Part shown: positions 59,910 through 64,000 of the stretch, in pieces
Layout: the number at the start of each line of letters is the position of its first letter
How positions within the stretch are numbered: position 1 is the stretch's first letter
From: Plantibacter flavus
GTDB lineage: Bacteria > Actinomycetota > Actinomycetes > Actinomycetales > Microbacteriaceae
Reading direction: 5' to 3'
Length of the DNA: 64,000 nt
NCBI RefSeq assembly: GCF_002024505.1
Contig: NZ_CP019402.1
Span: forward strand, 930,001-994,000
Made by a program: the position numbers and the translations under genes
Notes under the pieces: generated by a model
Databases searched by the model: none
What the model saw: only the letters and a program-made list of their open reading frames with translations
Told to the model about the DNA's origin: nothing

Positions 59910-61112
59910 GTGCGCAGTGCCGTGCTCGGCGTCGTGCTGCTCGTCATCGGGACGATCGCGGTCCTCACCGGCGTCCTCCCCGCCCCGGAGGCCCTCGGCA
60001 TCGCCGACCGCGTGTGGCCGATCCTCCTGTTCGTCGTCGCGATCACCGTCGTCGCCGAACTCGCTGCCGACGCCGGCCTGTTCACCCTCGTCGCCTCGCG
60101 GCTCGTGCGCTGGGGTCGGGGGAGCACCTGGTTGCTCTGGTTGCTCGTCGTCGCGCTGGCCACGCTCAGCACCGTCTTCCTCTCGCTCGACACCACGGCC
60201 GTCCTCCTGACGCCGGTCGTCATCACGCTCGCGCGGCACGCGGGGCTGTCGCCGGTGCCGTTCGCCCTGACCACCGTCTGGTTGGCGTGCACGGCGTCGT
60301 TGCTGTTGCCGGTGTCGAACCTCACCAACCTCCTCGCTGAGCACGCGATCGACGAGGCCGCCACGGCGTCGGGCGGCGGCCCGCTCGGTCCCGGTGGTTT
60401 CGCAGCGCTCATGGTCGTCCCCGCGATCATCGCGGTCGTGGTCCCGTGCATGGTCCTCGCGATCGTGTACCGCCGCCAGCTCGCCGGTGCCTACACGGTG
60501 GACGTGGAGGCGCAGGACGACGACCGGGTGCTGCTGTGGACGTCCGGGCTCGTGGTGCTGGTGCTCCTGCCACTGCTGGTGTCGGGTATCCCGGTGTGGA
60601 TGTCGGCGGTCGGCGCGGCGGTGATCCTCGTCGTCGTGTTCCTCATCCGGCGTCCGGCGGCGTTGCGTCCGGCGCTCGTCCCGTGGCAGCTCGTCCTGCT
60701 CGCCTCAGGACTGTTCCTCGTGGTCGAGGCGGCTCACGCCCTCGGGCTCGCGCGGGCGCTCGCGTCCATCGCGGGGACCGGCGACTCCCTCCTGGCGCTC
60801 CTGCAGCTGGCGGGGGTCGGCATGGCGAGCGCCAACCTCGTCGACAACCTCCCGGCGTACCTCGCATTGGAGCCGGTGGCCGGCGATCCCGTGCGGTTCG
60901 CCGCCCTGCTCGTCGGCGTGAACGCGGGCGCGCTCATCACCCCGTGGGCCGCCCTCGCGACCCTGCTCTGGCATGCGCGGCTCACCGCGGCGGACGTCGA
61001 GTTCGGTTGGGGTCGGTTCATCGCGCTCGGATTCGTGGTCGCCCCGCTGACGGTGGCCCTCGCCACCGTCGGGCTCTGGCTGGCCCAGGGTGCCGGCGCC
61101 GTACTGCCGTGA
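59910..61112 (+). CDS. ArsB/NhaD-superfamily (SLC13-type) permease
   Basis: 400 residues from GTG 59910, with GGAGG 4 nt upstream. There are about 11 membrane helices. STVFLSLDTTAVLLTPVVITLA and GMASANLVDNLPAYLALEPV are the repeated DxTA/N-P half-sites typical of the ion transporter superfamily containing arsenite permease ArsB, NhaD and citrate carriers. CTASLLLPVSNLTNLLAEHA is also characteristic. Arsenite or an organic anion are both possible; no ArsR/ArsC is adjacent, so arsenic resistance is unsupported. The 3' end is overlapped on the other strand by the DUF1801 frame. Confidence 0.85.
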   Translation: MRSAVLGVVLLVIGTIAVLTGVLPAPEALGIADRVWPILLFVVAITVVAELAADAGLFTLVASRLVRWGRGSTWLLWLLVVALATLSTVFLSLDTTAVLLTPVVITLARHAGLSPVPFALTTVWLACTASLLLPVSNLTNLLAEHAIDEAATASGGGPLGPGGFAALMVVPAIIAVVVPCMVLAIVYRRQLAGAYTVDVEAQDDDRVLLWTSGLVVLVLLPLLVSGIPVWMSAVGAAVILVVVFLIRRPAALRPALVPWQLVLLASGLFLVVEAAHALGLARALASIAGTGDSLLALLQLAGVGMASANLVDNLPAYLALEPVAGDPVRFAALLVGVNAGALITPWAALATLLWHARLTAADVEFGWGRFIALGFVVAPLTVALATVGLWLAQGAGAVLP

Positions 61113-61502
61113 CTTCCCAGCGCCGCCCTCGTGCTCGTGGCGTGCGTCGGCCGCCCGGCGCCGCTCCAACAGCTCCATGACGATCCGGTCGATGAGGTCG
61201 AAGGGGATCGGCCGGCTGAACGGGAACTGCAGGGTGTCCGTCGCCGCCCGGTAGTCGGCGACGGCGTTCTGGAGGGGGCCGTCGAACGGGGGGATCGAGT
61301 AGAGGGCGATGTGGTGTTTCCAGGCGCCGAGGTACAGCAGGTAGCGGTCGTCGAGCATGAACGTCGGCATGCCGTACCGGATGGCCTCGGTGACTCCAGG
61401 CACGATGCGGTGGACGCGGAGTCGGATCTCCTCGATGGCGTCCGCGGCGTCGGCGGGTTGCGCGGCGAGGTAGTCGTCGATCGTGGTGGGTGCACCCGGC
61501 AT
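60705..61502 (-). CDS. DUF1801 domain protein with antisense-encoded C-terminal extension
   Basis: From ATG 61502 the first about 125 residues form a clear DUF1801 domain: TTIDDYLAAQPADAADAIEEI, AIRYGMPTFMLDDRYLLYLGA and YSIPPFDGPL. Members normally stop soon after the PFDLIDRIVMELLERRR helix, at about nt 61120. No stop occurs here; the frame runs another 140 residues, opposite the permease gene, to 60705. That extension is polar and unlike any domain I know. Either the stop was lost and a 408-bp tail-to-tail overlap is real, or the true end is earlier through an unseen frameshift. The first part is confident, the tail is not. Confidence 0.65.
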   Translation of the reverse strand: MPGAPTTIDDYLAAQPADAADAIEEIRLRVHRIVPGVTEAIRYGMPTFMLDDRYLLYLGAWKHHIALYSIPPFDGPLQNAVADYRAATDTLQFPFSRPIPFDLIDRIVMELLERRRAADARHEHEGGAGKSRQYGAGTLGQPEPDGGEGHRQRGDHESERDEPTPTELDVRRGEPRMPEQGREGGPRGDERARVHADEQGGEPHGIAGHRLQCEVRREVVDEVGARHADPRQLQERQEGVAGPRDGRERPREPEGVSRLDHEEQS

Positions 61503-61595
61503 GTCTCTCCTCGTCGGAACGGACACGGCACGGGAGCCGTCGGGCCCCCGTGCCGTCATCGTCCCACGTCCGAGTCTCGCGCGACAGGGGTGGTT

Positions 61596-62567
61596 CTACC
61601 GCTTCGCGAGGGCGCGCCGCACGTCCTCCTGGACGAGGTCGGCGTTCATGATCGCGCCGGCCATCGATCCGGCCGCCGCCGCCTGGAGGACCTGCGTACG
61701 CAGGTTCGTGACGTCGCCGGCCGCCCAGACGCCCGGCACCGAGGTGGCACCCAGCTCGTCGACGCCGATCGCGTCGCCGAACTCGGCTCCGCGGGGGTGC
61801 GGTCGCGTGTGGAGCCCGAGACCGGTGAACGCTTCGGCGCGCACCCGGTTGAACGGGGCGACGGCCAGCGCCTCGACGGGGACGGTGCGGCCGTCGTCCA
61901 GGCGCACGCCGACGAGCCGGTCGTCGGCGATCTCGAGCCGCTCCACGACACCGTCGACCACCTCGATGCCGCGCGCCGCGAACGCCGCCTCCTGCTCCGC
62001 CGTGAAGGCGCCCGCGGTGTTGCGGAGCACGACGACCCGGTCGCTCAGCTGCCGGAACAGCTGCGCCTGGTGGGCTGCGGCCTCCGCGTTCGTGCCGAGG
62101 ACACCGATCACGCGGTCCTGGACCTCCCAGCCGTGGCAGTAGGGGCAGTGGAGGGCGTCGCGGCCGAACCGCTCCCAGAGGCCGGGGATGGGCGGGAGCT
62201 CGTCGGCGGTGCCGGTGGCGATGAGGAGGCGGCGGCCTCGGACGATCGCGCCGTCCGCCGTCGTCACGGTGAACCCGTCATCGTCGCGCCCGGCATCGAC
62301 GACCTGACCGTCGACGACGCGGACGCCGTACGACGCCACCTCCGCGCGGCCGAGGCGGAGGAGCTCGCGAGGCGGGGTGCCCTCTCGGGTCAGGAAACCG
62401 TGGACGCCGTCGGCGGGTGCGTTCCGGGGCTCGCCGCCGTCGACGACGATCACGGACCGTCGTGATCGTCCGAGCATGATGGCTGCGCTGAGCCCGGCGG
62501 CGCCCCCGCCGACGATGACGGCGTCGACGAGGTCGGTGGTGGTTGCTGGAGTGACGGGAGTGTTCAT
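61596..62567 (-). CDS. thioredoxin-reductase-like NAD(P)/FAD oxidoreductase
   Basis: 323 residues from ATG 62567. The FAD motif is VDAVIVGGGAAGLSAAIMLG and the second nucleotide site is VIGVLGTNAEAAAHQAQL. A CPYCHGWE motif gives the redox-active CxxC pair, and GVWAAGDVTNLRTQVLQAAAAGSMAG is the C-terminal FAD contact. Length and motifs match the thioredoxin reductase fold, but the CPYCHGWE group is usually called an NAD(P)/FAD-dependent oxidoreductase because the partner is unknown. It is divergent from the XRE-cupin regulator, a common pairing that suggests local control. Confidence 0.9.
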   Translation of the reverse strand: MNTPVTPATTTDLVDAVIVGGGAAGLSAAIMLGRSRRSVIVVDGGEPRNAPADGVHGFLTREGTPPRELLRLGRAEVASYGVRVVDGQVVDAGRDDDGFTVTTADGAIVRGRRLLIATGTADELPPIPGLWERFGRDALHCPYCHGWEVQDRVIGVLGTNAEAAAHQAQLFRQLSDRVVVLRNTAGAFTAEQEAAFAARGIEVVDGVVERLEIADDRLVGVRLDDGRTVPVEALAVAPFNRVRAEAFTGLGLHTRPHPRGAEFGDAIGVDELGATSVPGVWAAGDVTNLRTQVLQAAAAGSMAGAIMNADLVQEDVRRALAKR

Positions 62568-62630
62568 GGATCGTTCCGTTCGTTCGACGTGCTGGGAGGT
62601 GTCCAGGGTGCGCCGACTGGTGCCGAACTG

Positions 62631-62655
62631 GCAAGAACCCTTGCTGAAGCGGCAA
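62631..62655. promoter_or_regulatory. operator candidate with GCAA/TTGC half-sites
   Basis: GCAAG-N4-CTTGC (62631-62644) is a perfect inverted repeat, and TTGC-N7-GCAA (62641-62655) overlaps it. The region is between the divergent oxidoreductase and XRE genes, 22-46 nt before the XRE ATG. Confidence 0.5.
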
Positions 62656-62676
62656 TGTGCGAGCGAGAATCGACCC

Positions 62677-63288
62677 ATGGCGCATGCACACGACGAGCAA
62701 CGGTCCATCGACGGTGTCCTGGATGCCGTCGGGCCGAGGCTGCGAGCCATCCGGCAGCATCGCGGCACCACCCTCGCCGCATTGTCGGCGGAGACGGGCA
62801 TCTCGGTCTCCACCCTCTCCCGGCTCGAGTCCGGCCAGCGCCGACCGAACCTCGAGCTGCTCCTCCCGCTCGCCAAGGCGCACCAGGTGCCCCTGGACGA
62901 CCTCGTCGGTGCTCCGCAGACGGGGGACCCCCGCGTCCATCTGAAGCCCGTCCAGCGGCACGGCCAGACGATCGTGCCGCTGACGCGTCGATCGGGCGGC
63001 CTCCACGCGTTCAAGAGCATCATCCACGGCGGCGACGGCCCGCAGACGCCTGAGACGCAGAAGGTCCACGAGGGCTACGAGTGGCTCTATGTCCTCAACG
63101 GCCGGTTGCGGCTCCTCCTCGGCGACCAGGACATCGTGCTCACCGCGGGTGAGGTCGCCGAGTTCGACACCCGCGTCCCGCACTGGTTCGGCCGGGCCGA
63201 GGCCGCAGGGGTGGAGTTCCTCAGCCTGTTCGGCAAGCAGGGTGAACGGATGCACGTCCGCGCGACGTCGACGAGGAGGAGCGCGTGA
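62677..63288 (+). CDS. XRE-family regulator with C-terminal cupin domain
   Basis: 203 residues from ATG 62677. The helix-turn-helix is in LRAIRQHRGTTLAALSAETG, ISVSTLSRLESGQRRPN. The cupin (about 110-190) has EGYEWLYVLNGRLRLLLGD and GEVAEFDTRVPHWFG, with His ligands expected. Such regulators sense small ligands and often control a divergent enzyme gene. GAGAAT ends 6 nt before the ATG, suggesting a leaderless start. It overlaps the next gene (GTGA) and so is coupled to it. Confidence 0.9.
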   Translation: MAHAHDEQRSIDGVLDAVGPRLRAIRQHRGTTLAALSAETGISVSTLSRLESGQRRPNLELLLPLAKAHQVPLDDLVGAPQTGDPRVHLKPVQRHGQTIVPLTRRSGGLHAFKSIIHGGDGPQTPETQKVHEGYEWLYVLNGRLRLLLGDQDIVLTAGEVAEFDTRVPHWFGRAEAAGVEFLSLFGKQGERMHVRATSTRRSA

Positions 63289-63713
63289 TCGGACGTGATG
63301 ACGAGGAGGGTGCCCGCCCACCCGAGGACGACCGGCCGTTCGCGGAGCAGCTCCTCGAACGCCGCGGTTTCGCGATCACGGCGGCCCTGTTCGTGATGCT
63401 CGGCGGGCTCGTCGTGCCGTTCGTCGGCTGGGTGGCCGGCATGGTCATGCTGTGGCGGTCGCGCGCCTGGACGACCAGGCAGAAGGTCTGGGCCACCGGC
63501 GGACCAGTCCTCGCGAGCGCCGCGGTACTGCTCGTCCTGGCCCTCCTGAGCGCGAACGGGAAGTCGACGGATGCCGGCGTCGGTGGCTCCCCGGTGATCC
63601 CCGTCGTCTACGACCTCGGGTCGACGGCTGTCGTGCTGCTGTTGGTCGGCTACGCCGCTGCCGGCACCTGGTTGCTCTGGCTGGCGCTCCGGCCCGTGGG
63701 CCGGCGCGCCTGA
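63285..63713 (+). CDS. small three-helix membrane protein, unknown function
   Basis: 142 residues from GTG 63285, overlapping the XRE stop. The N-terminus is acidic; there are three hydrophobic helices (FAITAALFVMLGGLVVPFVG, PVLASAAVLLVLALLSA, VLLLVGYAAAGTWLLWLAL). I do not recognise the family. Translational coupling to the regulator suggests joint expression, but its role is unknown. Confidence 0.7.
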   Translation: MIGRDDEEGARPPEDDRPFAEQLLERRGFAITAALFVMLGGLVVPFVGWVAGMVMLWRSRAWTTRQKVWATGGPVLASAAVLLVLALLSANGKSTDAGVGGSPVIPVVYDLGSTAVVLLLVGYAAAGTWLLWLALRPVGRRA

Positions 63714-63753
63714 TTCGCGGTCGTCGTTCAGGTGGACCGGGCAGCATGGGGAG

Positions 63754-64000
63754 ATGCCCGACTCCTCGCGATTCCGCCGCCCCCTGCCCGTCCAGCCCGG
63801 ACCCGGTGAGGAGTCCGTCTGGGAGTACCCTCGTCCGCCGCGGGTCGAGCCGCGCGACGAGCGCGTCGTGATCCGGTTCGGTGGCACGGTCATCGCGGAG
63901 TCGACGGCCGCCGTCCGGGTCCTGGAGACGAGCCACCCGCCGGTGTACTACGTGCCGGCGGCGGACTTCTCGCCCGGGGTCCTGGTGCCGGTCGACGGGA
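63754..64000 (+). CDS. DUF427 domain protein, 5' part (truncated by window end)
   Basis: The first 82 residues are visible from ATG 63754. VWEYPRPPRVEPRDERVVIRF and RVLETSHPPVYYVPAADF are the hallmarks of DUF427 (PF04248), a small beta-rich family of unknown function. The frame runs to the edge. A CAGCAT hexamer ends 6 nt before the ATG, suggesting another leaderless start. Confidence 0.85.
   Translation, partial: MPDSSRFRRPLPVQPGPGEESVWEYPRPPRVEPRDERVVIRFGGTVIAESTAAVRVLETSHPPVYYVPAADFSPGVLVPVDG

Noticed and set aside
1..64000. tRNA, rRNA, insertion sequence or prophage genes
   Set aside because: No tRNA-like arm sequences, transposase or integrase motifs or att-like direct repeats were seen by reading; a covariance search would be needed to exclude small RNAs.

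Overview
The window reads as chromosomal DNA of a GC-rich actinobacterium. Supporting signs are strong G/C at third codon positions, GTG starts, TANNNT -10 elements placed 6 nt before start codons (leaderless type), and families typical of Micrococcales/Microbacteriaceae: an Rv2578c-type radical SAM protein, a GH15 trehalase-like hydrolase, YcnI/CopC, a ThiW/YkoEDC-type ECF transporter, and a BY-kinase/LMW-PTP polysaccharide locus. A plant- or environment-associated Microbacteriaceae member is my best guess; the genus cannot be fixed from sequence alone. I saw no rRNA, tRNA, CRISPR array, insertion sequence or prophage.

Layout. 1-14.5 kb is mixed housekeeping: the 3' part of an RND exporter, histidine ammonia-lyase with a divergent IclR regulator, an AraC regulator, a NUDIX hydrolase, a GH15 hydrolase, a DEAD-box helicase with a repeat-rich N-terminus, a carboxylesterase and a GNAT. 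14.5-24.7 kb holds a radical SAM gene under a near-perfect SOS box, a three-gene ECF transporter operon, pirin, an AI-2E-type permease, a copper locus (membrane protein, YcnI, CopC) and a fasciclin lipoprotein. 24.8-31.2 kb has RecQ, an acyl-CoA oxidase, a zinc metallopeptidase and proline iminopeptidase.

31.2-57.2 kb is a large cell-surface polysaccharide region. Its first part (31.2-35.4 kb, minus strand) is a GT-B and a GT2 glycosyltransferase, two paralogous NodB-type deacetylases and a TagD-like nucleotidyltransferase. A 1921-residue secreted PKD/LamG-type surface protein (36.4-42.2 kb) follows. Then comes a minus-strand unit (42.3-48.6 kb) of BY-kinase/Wzz, GT4, Wzx flippase, Wzy-like polymerase and GT2. 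A plus-strand unit (48.8-52.8 kb) has a tyrosine phosphatase, GT4, a Gfo/Idh/MocA dehydrogenase and an unrecognised TIM-barrel-like protein. The last minus-strand unit (52.9-56.9 kb) has GT4, a CDP-alcohol phosphotransferase and the polyprenyl-P sugar-1-P transferase that would start repeat-unit assembly. The proposed pathway is: initiating transferase, glycosyltransferases, Wzx flipping, Wzy polymerisation, with length controlled by BY-kinase and LMW-PTP. The TagD-like enzyme and the CDP-alcohol transferase suggest an alditol-phosphate or similar decoration.

The most interesting regulatory signal is a palindrome CCCC-N7-GGGG that recurs in the intergenic regions of this polysaccharide locus (48.66, 48.73, 49.49, 55.26, 55.30, 57.17, 57.19 kb) and looks like the operator of a dedicated regulator. 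A MarR gene lies next to the last two copies.

57.4-64 kb returns to mixed genes: MarR, a secreted NlpC/P60 hydrolase preceded by 9-bp-phased MtrA-like sites, two DUF1801 proteins, an ArsB/NhaD-type permease, a thioredoxin-reductase-like flavoprotein divergent from an XRE-cupin regulator, a small membrane protein and the start of a DUF427 protein. Dispersed CTGAGCYTGTCGAAG repeats and three long, unrelated inverted repeats decorate gene ends.
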